The notes beneath the pieces are model-generated. The model worked only from the letters and a program-made list of their open reading frames with translations, was not told the origin of the DNA and ran no database searches. The translations under genes and the position numbers were made by a program. Positions 50,226-59,305 of a DNA stretch of 64,000 nucleotides are shown here, piece by piece. Source of the DNA: Desulfovibrio sp. (GTDB lineage: Bacteria; Desulfobacterota; Desulfovibrionia; Desulfovibrionales; Desulfovibrionaceae); NCBI GenBank assembly GCA_030145055.1, contig JAQYWK010000002.1:720814-784813 (forward strand), written 5' to 3'. Every line of letters begins with the position of its first letter. Position 1 is the stretch's first letter.

Positions 50226-51449
50226 ATGTCAGATTCACCTAACAGCCTCACCCGCCCCAAGGTAAAAATAGCTAAATTAGACAGCAAAATTTTATATATT
50301 GCTGTGGCGATCGGCGTTTTGCTGGTCGTAATCCTGATCTATGCGGTCAACACCTCCACAGGCAAAAATGAAAAACAAGCTCAGAATCTTATTAACCCCA
50401 TTTTTGATACGGACATGAAGCAACCAATTCCAGCTCCTGAAAATGCGAATGGTTTGTCCATACCTCAGAAGAAAAAAGAGGAAAAACCACCGTTAGAGAT
50501 TGAGATTGAAAAAACTCTTGTCACAGTAGTGAGACCCAAAGGTCCATCGGAGGCTGAAAAACAAAGAGTAAAAGAATTACAGGAAGTTCGCTCATTCAAA
50601 CTCGACAGGATGCGGGCGGCTTTAACTGCTCCGCTTAAGGTGGAAACATCCAGTACTAACAAAAAACAAAACCAAACTGTGCAGACTTCTTTCGATGATG
50701 TTCGGTCCCGTCATCCTCTTACAGCTTCTGGAACAATCGCCGGAATCAACGGAGAACCTGACGAACGACAGGAAAAGGAAGAATTCCTTAACGCACGCGC
50801 TGCACAGAAAGATTCATGGCGATTGCCTTACGAAAGAGTTCCGGGCGCAAGATGTGAACTGAAAACAGGATCAGTCATAACAGGCATCATGATCTCCGGC
50901 ATTAATTCAGATCTCCCCGGTCAGATAATCGGACAGGTGAGCAAGAATATTTATGACACTGCAACTGGAACCTACATGCTTATTCCGCAAGGCTCCCGCA
51001 TGGTCGGAGTCTATGATTCGCGGGTAGCGGTAGGACAGTCTCGAGTGTTGGTTGCATGGAACCGCATAATTTTTCCAGATGGCTCTTCAATTACTCTCGG
51101 CGTAATGCCCGGTACGGATATCGGAGGCTACGCTGGCTATTCAGGAGATGTGGATAACCATTACCTCAAAACGTTTGGTTCTGCGGCCATCATGAGCCTC
51201 ATCAGCGGCGGTACTGCTTATGCCATGGACTCTTTCAACAAAAGCTCATCTTCAAGACAGACGCCAACTCTTCAAGATGAACTAGGGTCAGCTGTTGCCA
51301 GTCAATTGGGCCAATCTACCATGCAATTGCTCCAGATGAATGTGAAGCTGAAGCCGGCAATATCCACCGAACCTGGCAAGAGATTCAATATGGTTGTCAC
51401 CAAAGATATTGTTTTTGCACGTCCATATAAGCCGTACAGGAGCCAGTAA
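50226..51449 (+). CDS. trbI: TrbI, VirB10-type envelope-spanning core protein
   Basis: This 407-aa protein has one transmembrane helix (~20-40, ILYIAVAIGVLLVVILIYAV), a Pro/Lys-rich periplasmic linker, and the VirB10 C-terminal domain: CELKTGSVITGIMISGINSD, TGTYMLIPQGSRMVGVYDSR, VAWNRIIFPDGSSITL and GGYAGYSGDVDNHYLKTFG. It sits after the pilus operon, away from trbG, showing that the pilus genes were inserted into the trb operon. Confidence 0.92.
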   Translation: MSDSPNSLTRPKVKIAKLDSKILYIAVAIGVLLVVILIYAVNTSTGKNEKQAQNLINPIFDTDMKQPIPAPENANGLSIPQKKKEEKPPLEIEIEKTLVTVVRPKGPSEAEKQRVKELQEVRSFKLDRMRAALTAPLKVETSSTNKKQNQTVQTSFDDVRSRHPLTASGTIAGINGEPDERQEKEEFLNARAAQKDSWRLPYERVPGARCELKTGSVITGIMISGINSDLPGQIIGQVSKNIYDTATGTYMLIPQGSRMVGVYDSRVAVGQSRVLVAWNRIIFPDGSSITLGVMPGTDIGGYAGYSGDVDNHYLKTFGSAAIMSLISGGTAYAMDSFNKSSSSRQTPTLQDELGSAVASQLGQSTMQLLQMNVKLKPAISTEPGKRFNMVVTKDIVFARPYKPYRSQ

Positions 51450-53386
51450 TGAATGATCAATATGGACTAGGTGAAAGCATAAAGAAGAGCAAAATGAGAT
51501 TGCTCTATTTACTATTTATGCTCGCAGTCACCCTGATAGCTATGAGCTATGCGACCCAGCATACAGCAGAACTATACGGGTATCATAAAGCTCTTGGGAA
51601 CCCAGTCTATAAACAATTTTACTGGCCGTGGATGATTGTAATCTGGTTTCAAAAACTCGCTTCAAGCGAAAGTTTGAATCACATTATTGCGATCGCTCAG
51701 GTCATATTTATCGGTCCGCAAATTGTTGTTATTGGAATTTCTCAATTTTTCTTGAGGAAGCCGGAAGGCGTCAGCGACATTCACGGCACAGCTCACTGGG
51801 CAAACAAAAAGGAAATTACCAAGGCAGGTCTGCTCGAAGGCACAGGTGTTTATGTGGGTGGCTGGCAAAACAAGAACGTTCTTAACTATCTGCGCCATAA
51901 CGGGCCTGAACACATTATGGTCTTCGCCCCTACCCGCTCAGGTAAAGGTGTGGGTCTTGTTCTACCGACTCTGCTCTCATGGGATGAAAGCTCCATTGTT
52001 CTAGACATTAAAGGTGAGAACTGGGCTTTAACTTCCGGCTGGAGAAAATCCCACGGGCACAAAGTACTTAAATTTGACCCTACCGACACTTCCGGAAATT
52101 CAGCCAGATATAACCCGCTTTCCGAAGTAAGGCTGGACGGCCCACAAGCTATTCCAGACGCTCAGAACATTGCAAATATGATTGTTGATCCAGACGGTAA
52201 AGGTCTTAAAGATTACTGGAATAAAGCGGCATTCGGTTTTCTTGGCGGTGCGATCCTCCATTGCATGATCCTGCTTCGTGTCACATCGGGACAACATGCC
52301 ACGTTGAATGACCTTTCCCTGATGCTTGCTGATGAAGACAAGGAAATGACAGAACTTTTTGATGAAATGCTTGGTGTGGAACATCACATATTATTGGTTG
52401 AACTTTTCGGGCCGGAAATATCAGATTCAGCCACAGCTATCAAAAAATTCATTTCCGCTGCGGCAAGGGAGATGCTTAACAAATCAGGAGCAGAACTTTC
52501 AGGAGTTGTATCAACTGCGGTGGCAAACATGGCTCTTTATAGAGATCCAGTTGTTGCCCGCTCCACTTCCGGTTGCGATTTTAAAATCAGCGACTTGATG
52601 AACAATGACTCCCCTATTTCTCTTTATCTAGTAATCCGTCCGTCAGATATTGACCGCTTACGGCCACTGATCAGACTAATTTTAAATATGGTTCTGCGCC
52701 GGCTTACTGAAAACATGGAATTTCAGAACGGCAGTGTGAAGGAGTGTTATAAGCACCGCCTTCTTCTCATGCTCGATGAGTTCACATCATTAGGCAAAAT
52801 GGAAATATTTGAACGCGCCTTGGCATTCATGGCAGGTTACGGAATAAAAGCCTACATCATCGTTCAGGATCTCACACAACTCCAGTCAGCATACGGCAAA
52901 GATGAATCCATTATGAGTAACTGCCATATCAGGATTGCATACGCTCCAAACAAAATCGAAACCGCAAAAACGCTCTCTGACATGACGGGTAAAAGAACTG
53001 TCATTCAAAACAAGACCTCCCTTTCCGGAAACAGATCAGGCCATCTTGGTCGTGCCAGCGTCAGTGTTTCTGAGGTTGCACGCCCACTACTTACCCCTGA
53101 TGAATGCATGCGCCTCCCCGGTGCAGAAAAGAAAAATGGAAAGATTGTGCGCCCCGGTGACATGCTCATATTTCCGGCTGGATTTGCGCCCGTATACGGT
53201 AAGCAGATCCTATTTTTTCTGGATAGTGAATTCCTCAAAAGAGCCCAGATTCAGGATCCCGAAAAATCAGACATTATCACTGATACTAAAGCTTTACCCC
53301 CAGCCCTTGATCACAATGAAGATGATGAGAATATGCCTACTGTGGATGAACTTATAGAAGAGAATCAAGATTATGAGCAATCCTGA
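51449..53386 (+). CDS. traG: TraG, VirD4-type coupling protein
   Basis: This 645-aa DNA-pumping ATPase brings substrate to the channel. Two N-terminal membrane segments are followed by Walker A APTRSGKGVGLVLP, SSIVLDIKGENW, and Walker B LLMLDEFTSLGKM, with YNPLSEVRLDGPQAIPDAQN and GIKAYIIVQDLTQLQSAYG, all typical of the TraG/VirD4 family. It overlaps trbI by one base. Confidence 0.93.
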   Translation: MNDQYGLGESIKKSKMRLLYLLFMLAVTLIAMSYATQHTAELYGYHKALGNPVYKQFYWPWMIVIWFQKLASSESLNHIIAIAQVIFIGPQIVVIGISQFFLRKPEGVSDIHGTAHWANKKEITKAGLLEGTGVYVGGWQNKNVLNYLRHNGPEHIMVFAPTRSGKGVGLVLPTLLSWDESSIVLDIKGENWALTSGWRKSHGHKVLKFDPTDTSGNSARYNPLSEVRLDGPQAIPDAQNIANMIVDPDGKGLKDYWNKAAFGFLGGAILHCMILLRVTSGQHATLNDLSLMLADEDKEMTELFDEMLGVEHHILLVELFGPEISDSATAIKKFISAAAREMLNKSGAELSGVVSTAVANMALYRDPVVARSTSGCDFKISDLMNNDSPISLYLVIRPSDIDRLRPLIRLILNMVLRRLTENMEFQNGSVKECYKHRLLLMLDEFTSLGKMEIFERALAFMAGYGIKAYIIVQDLTQLQSAYGKDESIMSNCHIRIAYAPNKIETAKTLSDMTGKRTVIQNKTSLSGNRSGHLGRASVSVSEVARPLLTPDECMRLPGAEKKNGKIVRPGDMLIFPAGFAPVYGKQILFFLDSEFLKRAQIQDPEKSDIITDTKALPPALDHNEDDENMPTVDELIEENQDYEQS

Positions 53387-53795
53387 AATTTTGAAGATTC
53401 TACCTGTTCGCTTTCCCCGTGAAGCATGCAGAACATGCCCTGCATGCGCGGAATGGATGGCTCAGCACAGGACGAGAAAGACAGGCCGCGCCAGTTGTCA
53501 GCTTTGTCATGGAGACGGCAGAGTTCCATATATGTACCTGCCGCCGGAAAGAGTCTCAGGACGCAAACTAACCATAGTTAAGCAAGGACATACTCCATTT
53601 CTAAAGCCAGTCTTCGGCCAATGCAAACAGCCTGGACAACATCGGGCCATGCAGACAGGAACACAAGTCCGCTGCCCCGGTTGCGACGACCTTTGCATAA
53701 TGCCTGAAAATATTCAGGCCGGTGATCTAATCACAACTGACACGACAACAAAAAGGAGAGGCAATGGTTTTTATCCCCTCAAAACAGCTCTCTGA
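53373..53795 (+). CDS. Multi-zinc-finger protein, unknown
   Basis: This 140-aa basic protein has two or three CxxC sites (CRTCPACAEW, CQLCHGDGRV, CPGCDDLCIM), suggesting zinc binding and perhaps nucleic-acid contact. It overlaps the end of traG and the start of the next gene. No known family is recognised; CxxCxGxG-like spacing in CQLCHGDG recalls DnaJ-type fingers only superficially. Confidence 0.55.
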   Translation: MSNPEILKILPVRFPREACRTCPACAEWMAQHRTRKTGRASCQLCHGDGRVPYMYLPPERVSGRKLTIVKQGHTPFLKPVFGQCKQPGQHRAMQTGTQVRCPGCDDLCIMPENIQAGDLITTDTTTKRRGNGFYPLKTAL

Positions 53796-54159
53796 TTTAT
53801 CTGAAGCTCCTCTAAAAATTTATCTGGCTTGTCCTTACACACATCCAGATCCGGAAGTACGGAAGAGCCGCTATGAGGCTGTAAATATTGCAGCAGCAAA
53901 ACTTATTGTCGCTGGTCATATTGTTTATTCTCCGATCTCTCATTCACACGGAATCACGAATACAGGATTGCCCATGGACTGGAATTTCTGGAAACGCATC
54001 GATCAAGAATTTATCCGCTGGGCAGATCAGGTCTGGATTCTAAAGCTTGATGACTGGAAAAAATCACACGGTATTGCGGCAGAAATTGAACTCGCTTTCA
54101 ATGAGTTCAAAATGGTCAGATTTATTTCTCCTGAACATTACAACGTATCCTCTTTCTAA
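53764..54159 (+). CDS. DUF1937 / nucleoside 2-deoxyribosyltransferase-like protein
   Basis: This 131-aa protein has KIYLACPYTHPDPEVRKSRY, AGHIVYSPISHSH, and ADQVWILKLDDWKKSHGIAA, then EIELAF. This is the DUF1937/DUF4406 pattern, related to the deoxyribosyltransferase fold that acts on nucleosides. AAGGAGAG precedes the ATG. These proteins are common in mobile elements; the substrate is unknown. Confidence 0.7.
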   Translation: MVFIPSKQLSDLSEAPLKIYLACPYTHPDPEVRKSRYEAVNIAAAKLIVAGHIVYSPISHSHGITNTGLPMDWNFWKRIDQEFIRWADQVWILKLDDWKKSHGIAAEIELAFNEFKMVRFISPEHYNVSSF

Positions 54160-54175
54160 GGAATCAGGTTCTGAC

Positions 54176-55804
54176 ATGAATTCAACGGCACGGGAACACT
54201 ACCCACCAAATGGTTCTGATACCAATGGCGATCGACATCAGGAACAAGCTGATACCGATCACCTGAAAAAGCTTATGCGCCGTGACATAACCGCCTTTTA
54301 TAATGCCCTTTCCGGAACAGGCAGAAGAATACTTGCTACCCTTATCCAATCTGCTCCGGCAATGGATGCGCCGTATTCTATTGTCATTTCCAGCCTTCAA
54401 TATACCGCGAAATGCAGCAAACTTAGCGTATTGCGTTCTCTCCCGAAAGGAGAGAACGCAGGGCTGTTTCACAGAGAAATAAACAGCTCAGGACGCAGGC
54501 ACGGAACGGTCGTTACCTTATATAAAGAACGCTGCGAGTACTTCATAAGCCTGTTCAAACATGAATACGGTTTGCTGGCTGATACCGATCATGATTGGTA
54601 TCAAAAGGAGAATGTTACCAAAGGTGATCGGTATCAAACCGTTATTGGTAACAAGGTTGACCAAATAGTAAAAAACCAATCTCTTTGTATAAACACTTCT
54701 GATAAAACAGATGCTCTTTTTAACCGTTTATCCGATCAGGGTAAGCGAGTGTTTGGTATCATATGCTCCCACTCTGTAGAAGCTAAGCAGGACGAAGTAA
54801 GGCTTGTAATTCAGGCAATTGCCCGAAAAGCAGCATGTAGCGAAGTCACCGCACGCAGAGTAATCAAACACGGCCATGATGCGGGTATATACTCTAAAAG
54901 AATCCACGAACGCGGGTCCCGCTTTGGTATCATTCTCCAATTAAATAATGAGCCTATTTCCCGTATTCAGGATCTTTTAAAATCCTATCCACCACATTTT
55001 GATACCAATGCTGATCGGTATCAAACAGGTGTTACCAAGCATGATCGGTATCATGACCGCAATGATACCAATCTTGATACCAAAGGTGATCGGTATCATG
55101 TTACCAATGCCAATTCATCAGCAAAACAGCATGTTAGCCCTTACCAACCAAGAGCTGATGAGAATCATGGACGCTCTTTTGATACCAATGCTGATCGGTA
55201 TCAAAATCCACCCTTCTTAGATAGACAGATAAAAAGTCTATCTAGTTCAAAAGAGTCTGAAGAGGAAAAATGGACGCGCCGGTTGTTATCAATCAGCCGC
55301 GATGATTTTCAGATCCTCTGGCCCAGCCTGCACAGTGAAAGGTTTGGACCTGATCAAATCCGCCAGATTGTGGAACACCGGCTTTCTTTCGGTGAAACAA
55401 TCCTCGACATCGAAGAATCCTTGCACGCAGCACACTGGGAACTGGAAAATGGAACCTTCCCTGAAGCCCGCAAAGGAGTCTGCAATTATCTATTCGCAAC
55501 TCTCAAATCAAAAGGAACATGGCGCAGGCCTGTTGGATTTTTAACTCCGAATGAGCAAGCTCTTGCTAACGCAAAGAAGGCCGATAAAACCCGCGCTGAG
55601 CTGAAAAACATAGAAATTCAGACAGTTGAAAAGGCTGAGCAGGATCTACAGAATCAGGACTTTGAAAGCTGGCTTAACTCGTTAGACAATTCGGAGATTG
55701 AATCCATTGACTCAAAGTGCCACCTGAATCTCAACAGTGAAACGGCAAAACGCGGCTGGCGCAGGACTTACTGGACAAAGAATGTTCAGGGAGTCTCCAC
55801 ATGA
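54176..55804 (+). CDS. Two-winged-helix DNA-binding protein, possibly a replication initiator
   Basis: This 542-aa protein has two similar winged-helix-like units: ~40-125 (LSGTGRRILATLIQSAP; SVLRSLPKGENAGLFHREIN) and ~180-270 (LSDQGKRVFGIICSH; VTARRVIKHGHDAGIYSKRI). Between and after them are repeats of DT-N-ADRYQ, encoded by palindromic GATACC/GGTATC motifs. The C-terminal part (FQILWPSLHSERFGPDQIRQ; GVCNYLFATLKSKGTWRRPV) is a region seen in mobile-element proteins. Paired winged helices with palindromic repeats inside the gene recall iteron-type initiators, but this is inferred. ATG 54176 is the first plausible start. Confidence 0.5.
   Translation: MNSTAREHYPPNGSDTNGDRHQEQADTDHLKKLMRRDITAFYNALSGTGRRILATLIQSAPAMDAPYSIVISSLQYTAKCSKLSVLRSLPKGENAGLFHREINSSGRRHGTVVTLYKERCEYFISLFKHEYGLLADTDHDWYQKENVTKGDRYQTVIGNKVDQIVKNQSLCINTSDKTDALFNRLSDQGKRVFGIICSHSVEAKQDEVRLVIQAIARKAACSEVTARRVIKHGHDAGIYSKRIHERGSRFGIILQLNNEPISRIQDLLKSYPPHFDTNADRYQTGVTKHDRYHDRNDTNLDTKGDRYHVTNANSSAKQHVSPYQPRADENHGRSFDTNADRYQNPPFLDRQIKSLSSSKESEEEKWTRRLLSISRDDFQILWPSLHSERFGPDQIRQIVEHRLSFGETILDIEESLHAAHWELENGTFPEARKGVCNYLFATLKSKGTWRRPVGFLTPNEQALANAKKADKTRAELKNIEIQTVEKAEQDLQNQDFESWLNSLDNSEIESIDSKCHLNLNSETAKRGWRRTYWTKNVQGVST
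54218..55205 (+). repeat. Repeated GATACC-N-GGTATC palindromes inside the winged-helix gene
   Basis: GATACC and TGATCGGTATC motifs occur at least eight times within this gene: 54218, 54251, 54581-54602, 54626-54636, 55001-55025, 55042-55053, 55064-55098 and 55181-55205. The copies at 55001 and 55181 are identical over 25 bp. Many are arranged head to head, GATACCAATGC next to TGATCGGTATC, forming palindromes. They could be protein-binding iterons, recombination hot spots or simply code for repeated DT-N-ADRYQ. Confidence 0.7.
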
Positions 55805-56847
55805 AAAAAATCCTCTTGATTTGCTTCTGCTGTCATCTAATAGCCATCATCTACGCAATCCACTTTGCGGGCTACCGCCTGAATTTCACCGACTCCATGC
55901 CCCATGGCATTTACCAGATTATTCCCGGCAAGCCGGTTAAGGGCGATCTGGTTACTTTTAGCCTCCGTGAAGACAATCCATATTTTAAAATTTCACTTGA
56001 TCGTAAATATCTCGGTCAGTCCGGCACACGGCCATTATTGAAAACTCTTGCCGGAACAGAAGGAGATAAAGTTGAAGTTACGCTTGAAGGAATTAACATC
56101 AACGGATTTCTTCTCTCTTCAAGCCTCCTAAAAAATCATGACAAACATGGCAGGAATCTTCCTTCCTTGCTCAGTTCAAATCTGATTCCTCAAGGCAAAG
56201 CCCTTGTCATATCCCCACACACCGAAGGCAGTTTTGACAGTAGATATTTCGGATTGGTCGGTGCGAAAGAAATGCAAAGGGTCATTCCCATTTTAACCTT
56301 TAACTTGGAGGATAGTACTATCACTGAATCAAAAGATACCTGCCCAAAATGTGGATCGCATTTAACACAGTTATCACGATCTAATGGCTGTAAATCTATG
56401 TGGCTATGTAGCAGTTACCCAACCTGTCACTACTGGACATCACCCCCTGAAGAGTATTCTGCGAACAGTATTGAAGGAAACCTAACTACTCACAAAATTG
56501 AAGAAACAAAGCCGAAACAAAAGCTTTACCGCATTACAGACTCAAACGGACTTTGCTTAGAAGTCAGACCTACAGGATCAAAACTTTGGAGATTCCGATA
56601 CCGTTTCAAAGGTAAAGAAAAAATGATCAGCCTAGGCTCATTTCCAACAACGAGCTTAAACGACGCAAGAAATAAGCGAGATGAACATCGTAAAACCCTT
56701 GAAAAAGAAATTGATCCTTCAAGACAGAGACAAGAACAGAGAAGCTCTATCAAAGAGGCGCAAGAGCAATCACATCTTGTTGGCAAAATCGATTACTTAA
56801 TCCGTCAACTCAGAAAATCAAAAAAAGCACTAACAATCACATCTTAA
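55801..56847 (+). CDS. traF: TraF signal-peptidase-like protein fused to zinc ribbon and integrase arm domain
   Basis: This 348-aa protein has residues 1-165 like TraF (S26-family peptidase that cyclises the TrbC pilin): a membrane helix, then FTDSMPHGIYQI with the catalytic Ser and LLKTLAGTEGDKV with the Lys. Residues ~178-215 form a topoisomerase-type four-Cys zinc ribbon (CPKCGSHLTQL...CSSYPTCHYW). Residues ~240-315 match the DUF4102 arm-binding domain of P4-type integrases (LCLEVRPTGSKLWRFRYRF; KEKMISLGSFPTTSLNDAR). Normal TraF is about 175 aa. The fusion is therefore unusual. GT is in-frame with no stop between the parts. Confidence 0.82.
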   Translation: MKKILLICFCCHLIAIIYAIHFAGYRLNFTDSMPHGIYQIIPGKPVKGDLVTFSLREDNPYFKISLDRKYLGQSGTRPLLKTLAGTEGDKVEVTLEGININGFLLSSSLLKNHDKHGRNLPSLLSSNLIPQGKALVISPHTEGSFDSRYFGLVGAKEMQRVIPILTFNLEDSTITESKDTCPKCGSHLTQLSRSNGCKSMWLCSSYPTCHYWTSPPEEYSANSIEGNLTTHKIEETKPKQKLYRITDSNGLCLEVRPTGSKLWRFRYRFKGKEKMISLGSFPTTSLNDARNKRDEHRKTLEKEIDPSRQRQEQRSSIKEAQEQSHLVGKIDYLIRQLRKSKKALTITS

Positions 56848-56862
56848 CTCATGGAGTAAATT

Positions 56863-57060
56863 ATGGATGAGAACAAAAAATACCTAACGGAGCAAGCTAA
56901 TCAAATCGACGTAGACGCAACCGAAAATCTCGGCGCGGCAATTGAAGTTGATCCTGACGTTGCTGAATACATGGGAGCGTTTGAAGAAAAAGCTCTCTCC
57001 ATTGAAGATGCTGAGGATGGTTCATTTGATCTGGCAGAAGAGCAAAGCGAGAACAGGTGA
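56863..57060 (+). CDS. traD: TraD-like small acidic transfer protein
   Basis: This 65-aa, strongly acidic protein has GAAIEVDPDVAEYMGAFEEK, then ALSIEDAEDGS, the pattern seen in small IncP-type TraD proteins encoded beside traC. Length and position fit; function is unknown in the family. GGAG lies just upstream. Confidence 0.6.
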   Translation: MDENKKYLTEQANQIDVDATENLGAAIEVDPDVAEYMGAFEEKALSIEDAEDGSFDLAEEQSENR

Positions 57061-57064
57061 TATT

Positions 57065-59143
57065 ATGGCAAAATCTAAAACACCATATCATCAGCGTTTT
57101 GCTGAAACGATGATTGAAGATCTAAAAAAAGGCACAGCTCCTTGGCAACGCCCGTGGAAAGCTGGTGAATATCAGCCGGCATTCAATCCTGTTTCTGGGA
57201 CAGTTTACAGGGGAGTAAATCAGGTAATGCTCGGCAGGGAGGGGCTTAACGACCCCAGATTCATGACCTACAAACAAGCTTCATCACAAGAATGGCAGGT
57301 AAAAAAAGGAGCTAAATCTGAAACAGTCGTATTCTGGCAATTAAATCGCCCTGAAATAATCAAGGATGAGCAAGGTAAGCCGATGCGCGATGAAGAGGGC
57401 AAAGTGAGCATGCAGGAAGTTCCTCTTGCACGACCTATTTTGCGCTACGCAAACGTATTCCATGCGAGCCAAATTGAAGGCATTCCAGAGTGGAAAGGAC
57501 GCGATATAAGTTGGAATCCTGACGAACGCGCTGAAACTATTCTGGATAACTCCGGAGCGGAAATTCATCACGACCAGCGGGATAGAGCTTTCTACAGACC
57601 TGCGTCGGATGAAATCCATTTACCGCCCAGAGGAGCCTTTGAAAGTTCAGATAAGTATTATGGAACTGCCCTGCATGAGCTTGGACACTGGACTGGACAT
57701 TCATCCCGCCTTGATCGTGAAGGTGGACCTTTCGGTTCAGAGCTTTATGCCCGCGAAGAACTACGCGCGGAAATAGCAAGTTGGATGATCAGTTCAGAGC
57801 TTGGTCTGAGTCATGACCCTGATCAGCACCTCAGCTACGTGGATAGTTGGATCAAAGCTCTTGAAAAAGATCCTTATGAAATTGTCCGGGCTTGCCAAGA
57901 TGCAGACAAGATTAAAAACTATACTCTCAGCCTTGAGCAAGGGCGTAGCATGCAAGCAACGAAGACGCAGAAACAGGAGATCGCTCCAGCAAAAAATCCA
58001 GCGACAGAAAAGACCTATCTTACTGTGCCCTACTCTGAAAAAGGACAAGCTAAAAAGCTAGGTGCACGATGGGATAAGTCTAAAAAGTTATGGTTTGCGG
58101 CAACCGGCACTGATCTAGATCCACTTTCAAATTGGATGCCTAAGAATAAGATAATTGCTCCGACAGGAAATCCTGAACAAGAGTTTGCAAAAGCTATTCA
58201 GCACGCAGGACTTGATCTTCAAGGTCAGCCTCCAATCATGGACGGTACGCTGCAACGGGTTCCTGTCATTGATGGAAAACTCAATTCCAGAGATGGAGCC
58301 TACACAGGACATCTTGACGACCACCCCGCAGGTTTCATCCAGAATCATAAAACAGGTCTCAAGATGAACTGGAAAGCTGAAGGCCATAAGCTGACGGAAG
58401 AACACAAAGCTGAGTTAAAAATAGTATCGATCCAGAAAAAACAGGAACGAGAAAAGAACCTAAAAGAGCAACGGGAAAAAGCTTCCAAACGTTCATATGC
58501 CAAGTGGAAAAACGCAAAAGACTGGGCCAATGATAAGCAGCCATATCTGGCAAAAAAAGGAGTCTACGGATACGGGATCAAAGTGAATGAGCGCGGGAAT
58601 CTGATTATTCCCGGTAGAGATGTGAATGGCCATATTCATACTCTTCAGACAGTCACCGAAGACGCTAAACTATTTGAAAAAGGAGGACTTAAAACAGGAA
58701 CATTCCACACCATTGATCCCGACAGGAAGATAGATCAAGGCAGCCCTATTCTCATAGCCGAAGGCTATGCAACAGCGGCCAGCATCCACATGGCCACAGG
58801 AGAACTGACAATTGTTGCCTTTGATGCATCGAATCTTGAGCCGGTCGCAAAGGCACTGCATGAGAAGTACCCCGACAGTCCAATTGCAGTCCTTGGGGAC
58901 AACGATCATCATCTTAAAAACAATGTGGGAAGAGAAAAGGCTGAGGCAGCAGCAAAAGCAGTTGGTGGAATGACTATAGTTCCAAAGTTTGCTGCGAAGA
59001 ATCTAGAACAGGGACTTAGTGATTTTAATGACCTTCACCAGAAAAGTGGACTTGAAGAAGTGAAAAATCAGCTTGCAGGATTTATGAAGGTGGTTAAAAA
59101 ATCTGTAATCAAAAAAGTCGAAGGGAGAGCTATGACAATGTAA
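57065..59143 (+). CDS. traC: TraC-type primase with ArdC antirestriction-like N-domain and TOPRIM
   Basis: This 692-aa protein has an ArdC-like N-terminal domain (YHQRFAETMIEDLKKGTAPW; NPVSGTVYRGVN) with a zinc-protease-like TALHELGHWTGHSSRL (HELGH at ~205). A short DUF5710-type domain follows (YSEKGQAKKLGARWDKSKKL). The C-terminal primase part has PILIAEGYATAASIHMA and a TOPRIM core FDASNLE...IAVLGDNDHH. In IncP plasmids TraC primases are transferred to the recipient to start complementary-strand synthesis; the ArdC part may protect entering DNA. It starts just after traD. Confidence 0.88.
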   Translation: MAKSKTPYHQRFAETMIEDLKKGTAPWQRPWKAGEYQPAFNPVSGTVYRGVNQVMLGREGLNDPRFMTYKQASSQEWQVKKGAKSETVVFWQLNRPEIIKDEQGKPMRDEEGKVSMQEVPLARPILRYANVFHASQIEGIPEWKGRDISWNPDERAETILDNSGAEIHHDQRDRAFYRPASDEIHLPPRGAFESSDKYYGTALHELGHWTGHSSRLDREGGPFGSELYAREELRAEIASWMISSELGLSHDPDQHLSYVDSWIKALEKDPYEIVRACQDADKIKNYTLSLEQGRSMQATKTQKQEIAPAKNPATEKTYLTVPYSEKGQAKKLGARWDKSKKLWFAATGTDLDPLSNWMPKNKIIAPTGNPEQEFAKAIQHAGLDLQGQPPIMDGTLQRVPVIDGKLNSRDGAYTGHLDDHPAGFIQNHKTGLKMNWKAEGHKLTEEHKAELKIVSIQKKQEREKNLKEQREKASKRSYAKWKNAKDWANDKQPYLAKKGVYGYGIKVNERGNLIIPGRDVNGHIHTLQTVTEDAKLFEKGGLKTGTFHTIDPDRKIDQGSPILIAEGYATAASIHMATGELTIVAFDASNLEPVAKALHEKYPDSPIAVLGDNDHHLKNNVGREKAEAAAKAVGGMTIVPKFAAKNLEQGLSDFNDLHQKSGLEEVKNQLAGFMKVVKKSVIKKVEGRAMTM

Positions 59144-59146
59144 GGA

Positions 59147-59174
59147 ATGACGGTCTCTGAGGGGGAACCGTCAT
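59147..59174 (+). terminator. Hairpin after traC
   Basis: An 8-bp inverted repeat ATGACGGT / ACCGTCAT with a 12-nt loop lies 3 bases after the traC stop, with no T-run. It may be a weak terminator or mRNA-end stabiliser for the transfer operon, and marks the boundary to the recombinase locus. Confidence 0.5.
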
Positions 59175-59305
59175 AGATGCTTGAACATTCTAGGGACTAA
59201 CTTAGACAAAACAACTCAAGATACTTAAAATTATTAGACATATACGAATTGTATACTCTTTGCTTTTGTCGCATACATTACGTCAAATCAAAGGAGATAC
59301 TATAT

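Noticed and set aside
57065..59143. HELGH motif as a free-standing metalloprotease
   Set aside because: It lies in the ArdC-like domain of a TraC-type primase, where such motifs are a normal family feature.
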